A stretch of DNA of 64,000 nt from Euryodendron excelsum (lineage: Eukaryota > Streptophyta > Magnoliopsida > Ericales > Pentaphylacaceae), in assembly GCA_033060915.1 (NCBI GenBank), contig CM065386.1, positions 7,147,001 to 7,211,000 on the forward strand, given 5' to 3'. Below, in pieces: positions 1 to 12,700 of this stretch. The translations under genes and the position numbers were made by a program. A model generated the notes under the pieces. That model did no database searches. It worked only from the letters and a program-made list of their open reading frames with translations, and was not told where the DNA came from. Every line of letters starts with the position of its first letter. The stretch's first letter is position 1.

Positions 1-392
1 ATAATTGTAACGACACATTCCTTTAATGATAATTGGGTTGTATTTAAATATGAAACAACTAAACCAGATAAGTGCAAAGGAATTCTAAGGCACGAGTATA
101 GCAATGACAACCAAATGCAGCATGGTCAAGATTGAGCCTACGGACATCTTGCAAACACAGAGATACACTATTATATATGAAACTGAAATAAAAATAGAAA
201 GTCATTTGTTGAGTAATAATGAGATCAATGAAAAAGTACAAAACATGACAGCAGTAGGAAAACAAGTTACAACAAATGTTGAGCTGGAATGATGCAAAGA
301 ACACAAGAAACATATTAGAACTTTCATTTATGAACAAGGACATATTAGTGACAGGGACATGATGATGATAAACTACATGCTGTTACATATGT

Positions 393-432
<40 letters not shown>

Positions 433-1597
433 TTACTTGATCACCAGAAGCACAGACAAACTGTTGAATTACACTTACTGTGGCAAAAGGGCAGCACCTA
501 CGGAAGGTTTGCAACATGAAATATTCCTCAGAGCAAAATACAAACATACATTAAAATAAAGCAAATAATTTGAATTTAACAGCTTTCATGAAGAGGAGTT
601 TCATAAAATGTGTGTCCGTGGGATACCAAAGAACATTGGAAAATCTACTTTTAGAAGAATGATCAACAATCAAACAACTTACTTACATATAATTTAGAAG
701 TCAATGTAATCATATCAACAACCGACACTGACAAAATACGAAATGAACGTATAAGCTACCTACGATGGCAACACAATTTAGAAAATATATTTATGCTATG
801 ATGGAGTTTCATAATGAGCAAATTTTTAACTATTTCAAAAGGGTCCTTAAAAATCCACGAGTGCTATTTTGAAATAAAAAGTAAAAATAAAAGTCCTCCC
901 AAATCAACATAGGAAATTATAGTAAAAAAACTGGAACTCATTATTAATTAAGGATTCAAGACTCCATGCTGACCCTAATACATGAAGAGGGAGCTGTTGA
1001 TAATCATGCCATTTCCAGAAAAAACTGTTGATTGTCATATCATTTCTAGAAAAAAAAAAAAAAACATAACAGGTAAATGGGCAGATTTTTTTTCCCTGCA
1101 CTCTTTCTCTTTGTATATAAAACATAAAATAGAGAGTGATGTCACGTCTACAAAACTTCAATTTAAAAAGTTTAAGTTCCATTACCTTCTCCATAGCCAT
1201 CGTAGTCAGGCAATGATATGCAGCACCTTATGAATGAGAAGATGAAGAGCATAACAAAACATGTGTTTCACAATATCAATTTTCACTAAAACCTAAAGGT
1301 AACAGATTTGTTACCATTGTATTTTTATTTATTTATTGAAACTTATTTTAGAGAGTAATATGCATTCTGTGTATTCGTGAGAGAGAGAGAGAGTTAACAC
1401 ATGGGATTGCAGGGGTTGGGGGGGTGGGGAGATGTTATATATTTTAAGAATCAAGTAATCTCAATATCCCAACAATTCTTCAACCATCTGATGGCCCCAT
1501 GCAATATAAAGAAATCCATGAGATAGAAGGACTTATTCATAATCTTTGACACAAATGGTAAAAAAGCCAAAGGACGAAGGTAAGCAGTGAAAATTAC
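1..1597 (-). other. PEPC intron 3 (5' part), continuing off the window
   Basis: This lies downstream of the exon 3 splice donor of the PEPC gene, whose GT is at 1597-1596 on the minus strand. I searched it for the next conserved PEPC exon (the block after the QRE residues) and saw no trace, so intron 3 is longer than 1.59 kb or the gene is interrupted here. The content is AT-rich with homopolymer runs. A short inverted repeat GGTAACA-GATT-TGTTACC lies near 1300-1317. Confidence 0.6.
395..432. repeat. (AC)n-(AT)n microsatellite
   Basis: An uninterrupted AC dinucleotide run of about 14 units continues into a short AT run. It lies within the presumed PEPC intron 3. Confidence 0.95.
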
Positions 1598-2983
1598 CTC
1601 CCTCTGTAGAGCCTCATCAAGTTCTTGCTTGTCATCAGGAGTAATGTCTTTGGCGTATAATTGGGCTAAACAGTTACGAATCCTGAAGGGAAAAAATTGA
1701 GGTGGACCAAGGGAAGGTTAAGCAGATAAAAGAGGACTTCTTAGAATCAAGATTATAACGAGTAGAGCAGATTTGTAGAAAGCTTCCTATGACAACAATA
1801 ATCAAAGACTACAACACTCAATAACAAACCTTCCGTGCTTTTGAAGCAAAGATCTGCGGACAGATTGGGTAGGGTGAGCAGTAAAGACCAGATCGACAGT
1901 TTGATTTTTCAGAGCATCGAAAACTTCTTCAGGAGACTTCTTCAGCTGCACCACAAGCCTCTTCAGAGTTTCTTCAATGTCTGATTCAGTTGTAGCAGAG
2001 TTCTCATCAGCAAAATCCCCCTTCTTCAACTTGATCCGCCGACGGTAAGCAATCTGAACTTCCTCAGCCAGGTTGGCCAAGTTAAGCATGTGAGAGAATG
2101 ACTTAGCAATGACAATAGAATCCCCAGGATCCAAACTTGTCAGAACGCTTCCAAGACCTTCTAGCTTCTGGAGGTCATGCCTTCCTTCATACTCGGCAGA
2201 AAGTTCATAACATTCTTGAACCTACACATCCAACATAACAAACAATTTATTTTAGTGATAGTTCTTTAGTAGTCTACTTATCATACATAATGAATTTTTT
2301 TTTTTCAAGAAACAATGATCTGATGCAAATCTTTCCCAGCTTCCTACAAAAATGCTGTGATACAGTACTCGAGAGAGCTCTCTTGATACTCATGACAATG
2401 ACTACCCTGATTCAGAAAACAAATCAGGATCTCAAACTAAATTGTGGAAATCAACTGTTGTTTCTCATGAATCAGTGCTTTCAATCAAAACTTACGGAAT
2501 ATATATATATATATATATATAATATACACATGTATATATATAGTAAATAATCATTATTTTTATCATATATCGAAGTGGGTATCATAATTCTTCAACTTCA
2601 CACAAAATCCCGATTTGGGTAATTTTCTAAACCAACCAATCTGCCAAACTTCACCATCCAAAATCGCAAAATTCATCCCAATTCAAATCACATTCAATTG
2701 GGTTCTCGGTTTTATAATAACAAGGCCAAATTGTGAAATGACGGGCCTTGATACATATATTGAATCTGCGAAAAAATAAACCTTAAAAAACATGAAATCC
2801 AAATCACATTCGTACCGTCTCCTTAAGATCCTCCCCGTGCAAGTCCTGAACGATATCAAGAAACCGATCCAATAGCAGAGCATCATACTCCACAAGCTTG
2901 TCATCCTCGGACACTTTCCCAGGAACCAAAAGCCTCAATTGGGCGTCGATCGACGCCAACTTCTCCAGATTCCGATTCGACAT
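1598..2983 (-). CDS. PPC: Phosphoenolpyruvate carboxylase, plant type, exons 1-3 (partial)
   Basis: PEPC is a cytosolic enzyme that carboxylates phosphoenolpyruvate with bicarbonate to oxaloacetate. Three exons are visible: 2983-2816 (56 codons, starting ATG at 2983), 2221-1830 and 1682-1598, all with GT/AG borders. Introns are 594 and 147 bp. Splicing gives about 215 continuous residues of an enzyme usually about 965 long. Near the N-terminus is [11 protein letters not shown], the plant-type phosphorylation motif, with its serine at residue 11. The catalytic motif [12 protein letters not shown] follows, with its histidine near residue 172. Exon 3 ends after QRE. No stop or frameshift is seen, so this looks like a working gene whose remaining exons lie left of the window. 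It is not a bacterial-type PEPC, because that N-terminal motif is present. Confidence 0.96.
2499..2520. repeat. (AT)n microsatellite in PEPC intron 1
   Basis: An AT dinucleotide run inside the first PEPC intron (2222-2815). Confidence 0.9.
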
Positions 2984-3433
2984 TACTCAGCTCTCAGCTT
3001 CCCCCCAGAAGGATCAGTCAAACAATGAACTCCTGTGGGTAAAACCACAGATAAGTGAACCAACAATCACGGGATTGAATCAATCACAACAACCACAAAT
3101 TCTGATCACGACCCAGAAAAATAGGGACTCTAAAATGGAGGATTAGCCAGTTAAAAGCCACGCATAAAGAAGATAAATATAATGTAGCTCAAAAGTGTTA
3201 AATTTGCAGATGAAAAACAGAGAATATATGCGTAGTGTAAATCGATGAGTCGTAACTCAGCCAAAAAAACAAAAAAAATCGATAGAGTCGTAGAAAATGG
3301 ACTACCTAAATCTGGGTAAAAGCTATGTTGGAGAAGAAAACAAAGAGGAAGAGAATGCTCGAAAGCCGAGTGAGGGGGGGTGGGGTTTGGTGTTGTTGTA
3401 GACCCGAGAGCTCTGAATAGGCTGCAATATAAA
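2984..3433 (-). promoter_or_regulatory. Putative PEPC 5' UTR and TATA box
   Basis: Read on the minus strand, TTTATATT lies at 3433-3426, about 445 bp upstream of the PEPC start codon and at the edge of a purine/pyrimidine-rich stretch typical of plant core promoters. Transcription would then start near 3395 with a leader of about 400 nt, or less if a leader intron exists. This is inference from position and motif only. Confidence 0.35.
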
Positions 3434-3440
3434 GAAACTC

Positions 3441-5110
3441 ACTGTAAGGCAGAACTCATATTGAACAGTTGCACAAGTCAAAACACATCACCCTCACCTG
3501 TCACACTCATGATTTACGAGGGCAGAGCATATGCTGTCAAAGATGCTGATTTTATTTAATTTTCATATATTATTGTCGAAAATTATGGGAAATTTTCAAA
3601 TATTATTGTTGTTCGAGTATGGAAAGGTTCATTTATTTTAGTTTCTTTCAAAATGTACCAACATATGACAATTATGGTATGCCATTATTGTAATCATATA
3701 TGTAAAATTGGATTTGGTAACTTCTTGTATATAAAGAGATTGCAAAAATCTTTAGGTTTTTCAAGTAAATGGGAAGCTAATGACGGGAGAAATTGTTCAG
3801 TAGATACAGAACACAAAATCATGTGATATATCCAATCAATTATAAATAAACATATTATTTATTTTTTTGTCAACTCAACTATATGGATGATAAATACAAC
3901 AATTTTAAAAAAGTTGTTATTTCTATTATTCTAAGATTAGACTATTCAACCTAAAAATTAGATCAATCAATCTAAAATAGAAATATATATGTACTTGTAA
4001 TTAGTTGGACACACCACATTATTATGTTGACGTGATATTCCAGACCTACTGAATAATTTCTCTAAAGGAGGGTAGGGTTTGATTCCCAAGTGGATTACGG
4101 CTACTTTCTCTTAAGAAAAAAAAGTTACTACTTCATTAATTTTATAACTAAACCAAAAAAAAAAAAAAAAGTACTTTTTCCTCTTAAGAAATTAATAATG
4201 TATTATGAACCACTCAATTTGGGCTGAAAAAGAGTGGGTAGGGATTGTGAAATGGAAAGCACACTAACGACTGAGAGAATTATTTTTTTGTTGCTTAAAA
4301 AACTGAAATATAGGTAGACACTGCATTGTAAATTTTTGTTTCCTGTCAGGTATCTAATTGTTATGTTTAATCTATTGGTCCTATTTCCTCTTAAGATAAC
4401 CTTAGAAACCTTTCACATCTATGCAAGACAAAGCCAAAACTTACATCATAGAAGCACCATTTGTTTGGTTAGAGATTAGGCTTGGTATCGGTTTAGATTA
4501 ATCAAACAAATTTTCCAATTCAGTGCTGATCACAGCATGGATAATACCACGAATATGCATGGTATATAGACATTCCATCCTAAACAAGAAGCAAAAGAAA
4601 AAGAACTCTAGCCCCTGCATCATTTGCCAAACTTGCTTAAAGAACTTTTCATTAAAAAGTTTTCCTCGTGATTAATCACACCGAGGACTTATACTTTTTC
4701 GAGCATATACAAATAAAAGTGAACTTTGATTTATTCCAAATCTTCATTGCATAATAAAGAAAGGCATCTTCATGGGATTTTATAGCCGTCTGTAGAACCA
4801 TGATCCGAATAACATTTAGTAGCCTCGAATTGCTGGCTATGGTGGCGGTATCGACTAAGCCAAACTATATATACACAAAGTGTATAGTGTTGAATTATAT
4901 ATCAAGTTTCTCGCCCTTTATTCCATCATTTTCATTTTCATTATCATATAGGTCCTACTGCTATTATGAGGCCAGTCCTGAATTCATGACATAAGGTCAC
5001 ATCTACTTTTTTAGCCTAAGTTCTGCAAGAAAGTTCATAAACTAGGATTCCATCTCTACGGGATCAAAACATTGAAAATTTTACATCTAATTACAGAGAG
5101 GCCACCAGAT
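3441..5110. other. Intergenic DNA, nothing recognised
   Basis: AT-rich sequence with poly-A/T runs. A stretch near 4062-4090 vaguely resembles a Pol III B box but has no partner A box. No gene, repeat border or protein similarity could be supported. Confidence 0.6.
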
Positions 5111-5584
5111 TGGCTTTGTTTGGGTGGAAGGGAAGGGAGGTGGAAGGAAGTGTAAGTTAGGAGGAAAGAGAAGGAAGAAGAAGAAAAATAAAAAAGAAGT
5201 ACCCACATTTTATTTGGATAACTAATAGGGAAGAAAGAGCAACATTCTCTTCATCTTGTTTGATTTGACAAAAGTTAATAAAGAAAAATATATAATACAA
5301 TTTTACTATTATATATATTTTGTGCATAAAACTCTTAATTTTTTTTAATTATAAATTGGTGGGTATAACTAGTATTTAAATAAAATAATAACAAATACTT
5401 CACTTTCCATCCATTTCTTTCTAATTTTAGAGGGAAAGAACAATGCTTAAAAAGTAAGCCCTCTTGCCCAGGCTTTTACTTGCCCTTCCCTCTTTAAAAA
5501 TTATCCAAACAAAATATAATTAATTTCTTCCTTCTAAATTCTTCACTTTTCTTTTCTTCCGAACTCTTCATCCAAACGAAGTTG
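5111..5584. mobile_element. MITE-like element, about 470 bp
   Basis: The two ends are imperfect inverted copies. The left end has CTTTGTTTGGGTGGAAG and the right end, reverse-complemented, has CTTCGTTTGGATGAAGAG. The interior is AT-rich and non-coding, with GGAAGGGAAGG-type and complementary TTCCCTCT-type tracts near the two ends. This structure is typical of non-autonomous DNA transposons. I could not identify a convincing target-site duplication, so superfamily and exact ends are open. Confidence 0.45.
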
Positions 5585-6013
5585 GGTCCCTTTTTTTACC
5601 TTTGGGGGAGTGGGGTGGATGATCCCCTACTGTCGAAGTGTAGTTGGGTCCCTTCCGAGTGAAGCTTGATACTGTAGGGGTCTATTGAAATGCTCTAATG
5701 TGGGTCATATTTCGGAGTATGAAACTATAGTCATTTTACAAAATGTCACTAGTCTAGTATTTTTTTTCATCACTAGAAAGGCGAAACATAAAATGGTGGC
5801 CATCACCAACAAACAGTTTGTCCTTTGTAAAAGAGAGATACCGACGATTATTATGGGCATATGATACTATCAAATTCAAAAGACAAAGCAAAAACAATTC
5901 GTACAAATTTTTGGAAAAAAAAATGGAAATTAAATGGTTGAAATTTAATAAATTATTTTCCATGCAGTACATCAAATTGTGAGTCTTAATCAAGAAATTG
6001 GTTGACATATATT

Positions 6014-6047
<34 letters not shown>

Positions 6048-8830
6048 CGTGTTCAAGACCTAACTTACAGGATTTGACATACACGATTGCGGTCTCACGA
6101 AACCATTTAGACGTGATTGCTAAAATAACTACTAAATTGCTAAGATGTCATCTAATTCGTTTGCTAAAACCTAATAAAAATGTCATAAAAAAGTAACATC
6201 CAAACAATTTATAAAGTCTTAAGCAAGAAAAAGGAAATATGTATATTAGAACGTATTTATATACAATTGACATTATGACCCATGCACCACCAAGAATTCT
6301 GACTTATGCGTGCTGTGGCTATGATGTCATCTAATTGAAACTTCGCTAATGTGATAAGAACATCTTAAAAGGAAAAGGAAATATTCGTTAGCATACTGAT
6401 ACACAATTGACCTATCACCAATAAGAATATATAAACACTATTTATATATGTTGTGGTTGTATACTATGAAGGCACCTCATTGAAATTGATCTTCCCTTGA
6501 TTACGGAAGAAATTTGATAAGTTAGGTGAATTATTGGGACGGCATCTTATTAAATTTGATAAGCTACTTACAAGCTATGCATGATTGGGAAGAGAGGCTA
6601 TATTAATTAAACAGAGTTTCTCATTGTCACGGCCGGTCGGCCAACAAATCAAGAAAATGACAAATTATGAAAAGAATTTAATTTTGATGCACTAACAGTG
6701 TATAAATTTTTTTACACACAAGTAAGTACCTGAATACGATACATATCTACACTCAACACTTATTGATGTTACCTCTCAGCAGTTTCTTGGTGTGTCATGG
6801 GTACCAACACGGGACACTCGTCCAAGTGTCATGGGTACCAACACGGGACACTCGTCCATGCGTGACATTAAATATGATTTGTTTATATAAATATTAAAAT
6901 AATAAAAGATTATAAAATTTATATAATATTAAATAAAAATTATGAAAGTTGACTTCATCTATGACATAACAACTCTAATTCTTTAATACATTTGAACTCA
7001 AATAATGAGTTTTTTTTATTTTTATAATTGAGACTAAGAGTTTAGAATCTCATCCACGCCTATGTTGAGGCATTTTTTTAATTTTTATTTTTGTGGTTTG
7101 GTATAAAAAATTTTGAAAATAAAAAAAATCCAAAATTCTTGTAATGTAGCAGAGTCCAATATGCCTGACAAAATCCACTTATGATTTTTATTCTATAATC
7201 TTGAATGAGAGCTCACTTTTTTATGCTCTTGTCATGTAGCTGAGGGACCGCTTTCGGTGTTTTATATACTATAAAGCTTGATCTTTACATAAAGTCTTGT
7301 TTTCCTTGCAAAAAGGGTCAAAAAAAAAAAAAAATAGAAAGTGAAGAAGAAAAAGAAAAAAAGAAGAGGAAAAATCAAAGTTTGCTCCAATCAAAATCAC
7401 TGCTGCTACATTTTGACCCACCAAAGTAGTCCTTTAAATTGACTTTTTATGCCTAATGGAACAAAAAAGAGAAAAAAATGAGCAAAGAAAAAGATGGGGA
7501 TTGTTTGGACATTATGGAGACTTTTCACTCCTTTTGGTACCACCTTGATATCATATTGTACATGTGTGAAAGTTGTAGCCATCCCTATTATTATCATGCT
7601 TTCAACCTTTGACTTAGAAAAAGAAATTGATAAGTTGCATCAATTATTTCAAGCATGGCTTATTTCGTCACCAATCCATCAACTTATCAGCCGTGCATTT
7701 AAGAAATAAATGGTAATAAAAAGTATAAAAGAATTATAAAGTAACTTTTTTACCCTTGCATTACGGATGATTCAAGGAATTTCACTAATATTATATTTGG
7801 GTCTTGGATTTGTGACAAAAAAATATAAAAAAATATGAAAAAAATTAAATTATTTCTTTTGTTTGATTTAGTTAGGAAAATAAAAAATAAAATGAATAAA
7901 TATTTGTCAAAAGTATCTTTTTTATTTATTTAATTACTCGTAAATTACATGTGTAATTTTTTTATTTTTTAATAAATTCAAGATCCCAAAATAGCATAAG
8001 AAACAAAGTTCATTGATTTTCGTGTCTTTAACTTCAAAAATAATTTGCCGATCCGTGCAATTCGGAACTTACAACAGGCATGGTTGGCCCATTGTCTCCG
8101 GCATTGAAAAAGAAAAAAAAGGAACCTTCTTTTGAATATGAGGTAGTGATTTAAAGTTGCATATTCTATGCATGCTTTGACTAACATTAATCAATTTGAA
8201 AAAAAAAAATAATATAGAAATAATCAATAATGCCTTAGTTTTATCAGCCTGGGATGTTGAGATCTATTTCGAATTTTTTTTAATTATTCTTCTATTGAAA
8301 TACTTCACATCTTTTGTCTGTACTCTTTTCCACTGCTATACATATGTATATATATATATAAGTAATGGTAGGAGGGTGGCCTGATCTATGCGCATGGGAG
8401 ATCCAAAGTCAATTTTTTAACGTCATGCATTTATATTTTGGGAAACAAGCAATGACCAAACTTCAATAATACATCATATAATATGGTAAAGGAGTAATCG
8501 TGTGACTGGGTTTATGCCATTTTATGCGAGAGAGTGAGTGTTACCAACAAGTTGATCAATAATCTCACGTAGGCTTTGTGCTCAACCCCATGCCATTTTA
8601 TGCGAGGAGGACCATGCCGCCTTTCAACCAAATTGGACCCACCCTTGCAGAGGAATGTCCATAACTGTAATTACTCTTAAATTACATGTATCAATTAAGC
8701 TTAGAGTTTCTGGCACACCCACTCAAGCTTGCGAGGGCAGTCTATATTGATTCAAGTTAGATGACAATTTGAGCCTAAAACTCGAACATCACTACAGCCG
8801 GTACCTCAAATACAGTAAGAGTTGCGGTTA
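5585..8830. other. Intergenic DNA, no gene recognised
   Basis: AT-rich, with an (AT)n run near 6011-6036, a poly-A/GA-rich stretch at 7320-7370, and many short accidental reading frames without family resemblance. The sequence ATGCCATTTTATGCGAG occurs twice, near 8514 and 8591. The only well-defined structure is the 34-bp tandem duplication listed separately. Confidence 0.6.
6792..6859. repeat. 34-bp tandem duplication
   Basis: Two adjacent 34-bp units, 6792-6825 and 6826-6859, differ only at the last base. Each unit begins GTGTCATGGGTACC and contains GGGACACTCG, so GTGTC and GACAC form a short inverted pair within each copy. The near identity implies a recent duplication. Confidence 0.9.
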
Positions 8831-8833
8831 CGA

Positions 8834-9301
8834 ATAAACGGGGCGGGATATGGAGAAGAAAATATAATTCAAACTGGGTTTGGGGTTGGGTAAGTTTTAG
8901 GCCACCTAATCCCAAACTCACCTCGATTATATTATTAAATCTCTAAATATTAATTTTAAATGTTAATAATACAAAATATCCTTAGTATATATACGTAAAC
9001 GTTAGAATTTTAATGTTACTTTTTATTCTAAGGATTTAGCCTCATTCTTTGTCAATTTAATATTGTGTTAGTATTTATATAATTTGTATTATTTTTATTT
9101 TTGGAGAATTATTTTTATTTTATGATTTTATATGATGTAACATGTTCCAACCCAAACCCTGATTAACCTAAGTGGGACAGGAATAGGATAAAGAGATTCA
9201 ACCCGTCACGGGTTTAAGGTAGGGTATGGAGTTGAGTTTTCTTATTAGAGGGGGTAGGGTTTAGCCTACTGCGTACCAAACCTACCTCGTTGGCATTCTT
9301 A
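8834..9301. mobile_element. Possible degenerate non-autonomous DNA transposon
   Basis: The left side reads TACGAATAAACGGGGCGGG. The right side, reverse-complemented, reads TAAGAATGCCAACGAGGTAGG. The two are alignable as decayed terminal inverted repeats, and GGG-rich phrases recur inside both ends. No clear 8-bp duplication was found. It lies about 60 bp left of the complete hAT element. Confidence 0.3.
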
Positions 9302-9620
9302 AGAGTGCCTTGGGCTAATTAGCCCAGCGACTCTGGCAAAACTACTGTCACTCTCTTCTTAGTAGGGGTGGCCATCAGCCAGCTAACTTGACAGGCCCGC
9401 CCAATTCGGCCCTTTATTTTAAGGGAATGGGATTTAAAAAAAGGCCCGTAGGGACGGGCTAGGACAAATTTTTAGGCTCGATTATTTTTCGGGCCGGGCT
9501 TGTGAATGATTTATGTAGTCCTACTTGGCCCGACCCAATAGTTTTTAATTAAATTATAAATAATATTTATATACATATTTATACATAACAAAGAAGGGAA
9601 ACCCTAGCCGCCTGCCTGAC

Positions 9621-9707
9621 TCCTCTCCCTCTCTGTCTCTTCGCTCTCTCGCTCTGTATCTTCTTTCTTTTGCTCTCTTCTCTCTCGCTGAGTCGCTCTC
9701 TCTCTAT

Positions 9708-9750
<43 letters not shown>

Positions 9751-9812
9751 CTCTCAATCTCTTTACTCTCTCTGTCTCTTCCCCCTCTCTGTCGCCTTCT
9801 GTCTCTCTCTCT
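9621..9812. repeat. CT-rich microsatellite tract in the hAT leader
   Basis: Nearly pure TCTC/CTCT repeats for about 190 bp, including an uninterrupted run around 9710-9748. It lies upstream of the transposase coding region, where pyrimidine-rich tracts are common in plant leaders. Confidence 0.9.
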
Positions 9813-10553
9813 TTGACTAGGCTGGTGACTCGACCAGTAGAGGACTTCAACGAGTTGGTTGATCTGTGAGTACGATTGTTGATTCTATTGGAGAACTTTT
9901 ACGATTGGTCCATTTTGATGTATATGAAGTGTTTGATAAAATGCTCCAGTGAGTTATTCATTTTGACAATTTGTATTTCTTTGACTAATTTCTTGTTATT
10001 ATGTCTCTATTAGTTGTACTTTTTTATTCTCATATCTCACGTGTTAGAAAATAGATTACTCATAGTTGCCCTTTATTAATTATGTATTGTTTGATGCTTT
10101 GAAATGATAGTTGAACTATTTTTTGTTGTATTTTTATCGTACTTGAATGACTAAAGGGCAACTATTTTCAACCTGTCATCTGTTTCATAATTATTTGCGT
10201 CTAATTATCAGGCCGACGCCAATTGAGTACTCCTAGTTCTACAAGTCAAAAAAACAATTCATGGTGTAAGAATGTAAAAATTTCCTACAATTGGTAATTA
10301 TCCTAAATATTTAACATAGACTTGCGTACAAGCATGAGTCCCATTTCTACAACAATGCAATCAACCATTTTATCCATTTAAAAACCAAGCAGCCATGACA
10401 TGACTCTTAGTTGACAATTCAGAAACCAACCAACCAGCCATGGCTCTCAGTTGACAATTCAGAACAAAATTGAAACAAGATCAGCTCATGATGTTGCCAT
10501 AAAATTGTTTTTGTATATCAGAATAATTATGTTGCACGAAACTAACAATCGAA

Positions 10554-12700
10554 GTGCAATGGAAGTATCATAATAATAACATGTTTTTTTTTTTTTTAAA
10601 AAAAACTACAAGCAATTGTGAGAATGCTTCTGCGACTGTGAACGCTGAAGACAATGAATATCCAAGTGGAAAACGCCTGTGTTCAAAGGCATGGAATGAT
10701 TTTGTAAAGCTTCCGTCCACCAAAGGTGGAGTTGTCACGGCTCGATGTAAGTATTCCAAAGACATCTTTTCTACTAGTTCAAAAAATGGAACCTTTCATT
10801 TGTTACGTCACACACCTAATTGTCCTAAAATTTTCAATCGTGATATTAGACAATTTATGCTTTTCAGTGAGACATCAACTAATGGCACTTCTATGTTAAA
10901 GAATTATAAGTTTGACCAAGACTAAATTCATAGGGAAATGTGATTAATGGTTGTTTATGATGAACAACCATTTACAATAGTTGAAGATGTAAGTTTTAGG
11001 CATGTAATGAATGCTAAATGTCCACAATTTAAGATGGTGGGTCGAAAAATCATAAAAAGAGATATGATGTCAATGTATATGAAAGACAAGGAGAATGTTA
11101 GAGAAATATTAGCAATGGCTCCAGGTTACATTTGTTTAACTTTAGATGCATGTCAATCTGCTGTTGAAGATCATTATGTTTGTATGACTGCACATTTTAT
11201 TGATCAAGCATAGAAGTTACAAAAAAGGATTATAAGATTTCAACTTATTCCAACTCCATTTGATGGATTGTCCATATCTGATGTAATTGCTTCTAGTGTG
11301 ATTCATTGGAATATTGAACACAAAGTTTTTAGCTCACTTTGGATAATGCTAATGTCAATGATGTTGTGGCAAACAATCTTAAAGCACGCCTTCATGACAA
11401 AAGTTTCCTTCCATGTGGTGGTTCATTTTTTCAAGGTCCTTGTTGTGCTCACATTTTAAATCTAGTTATTCAAGATAGCATGAAACTTATTGATGATGTT
11501 ATTTGGAAACTTCGTCTTGGTATTATGTGAAACAATCCCTCATGAGAAAAAAAAATTCCAAAATCATTGCATCAAGTTTCAATTTAGATTGCAGGAAAAA
11601 GTTATGCACTTATTGTCTAATTAGATGGAATGCTACATATACCATGATTAAGTCTGCCATTTACTATAAGAATGGTTTTTTTTGCATATGGGGATGCGAG
11701 ATTCTAATTTTACAATGAAGTTAACTGGAAATGAATGGAAAAAAGTTATAGTTATACACAAATTCTTGAAAGTCTTTTATGAAGTGACATGCTTGTTTTT
11801 TTGGAACAAAGTATCCTACAACAAATTTGTACTTTCGAGGGGTGTGGAGGGTTCATTCTCGCTTGTTAGAAGTGATGAGAAGTGATAAAAATAATTTCAT
11901 GATGGATATGGTGATTGAGATACAGGAAAAATTTAAAAAGTATTAGGCCGAGTATAGTTTGATCTTATCATGTGCTACAATTTTAGATCTTTGGTAAAAA
12001 GTAAAATTTGTTGAGTATTGTTATACCAGGTTATATGGCAGTAGTGTGGAGAATCACATTAACACTATTGTTAGCATTCTTTATAACTTGTTTGATGAAT
12101 ACATGCATTATTCTTCACCGACTTCTTCAAGAACTAGTTATTTATCTATTGTGGGTACTAATGAGACTAATGAGGGAGAGGATGAATTTGAAGATTATGA
12201 GACATTTCAAGGCATGAGGTCTAGAACACAAACTGAGAAGTTCCAATTAGACCTTTATTTGGAGGAACCAAGTCATGAGCTGAATAGTGAGTTGAATGTT
12301 TTAGTGTATTGAAATGCATGTTCTATGCGGTATCCAAAACTTGCAAAAATGGCTCGTGATCTTCTAGCAATTCCAGTGTCAACAGTTGCCTCAGAGTCTG
12401 CTTTTAGCATTGGACGTTGAGTGATAAGCCATTTTCAAAGTTCTTTAAAATCAAATACCGTGCAAGCTTTGATATGCCTTTAAGATTGGACGCGAGCACA
12501 AAATAGAGCAAGTAAATGGTTAAATTTAATTTATAGTTATACAGTTTATTTTTTATTTTTGAGTGCCACTAGTAAAAGTTAAATTGAATGTAGGAAAATT
12601 AGGTTGTTCACAACTTACCATTGAAGAAAATGATTCTAGCTCTTTAGAAGAAGATGGTGAGGGAGATGGAAATGCATATGAATTTGAGGTACTTTAAATC
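10554..12700 (+). pseudogene. hAT transposase (BED zinc finger, RNase H-like, hAT dimerisation), inactivated
   Basis: This is the transposase of the surrounding hAT element. A BED-type finger lies at about 10700-10840. One metal-binding cysteine seems replaced by serine (ARCKYSKDIFS), with the H...C half kept (LLRHTPNC). The catalytic-core region follows, with an aspartate in CLTLDACQSAVED and MTAHFIDQA near 11130-11210. LDNANVNDVVANNL and CAHILNLVIQDS near 11340-11480 mark the second part of the core. The C-terminal dimerisation motif (LAIPVSTVASESAFS) is near 12360-12410, and an acidic tail exon may end near 12700. In-frame stops and frame changes occur near 10922, 11211, 11527, 12312 and 12419. 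The true start is unclear. Confidence 0.88.

Noticed and set aside
4062..4100. Possible SINE or tRNA B box (GGTTTGATTCCC)
   Set aside because: No A box at the right distance and no repeat borders.
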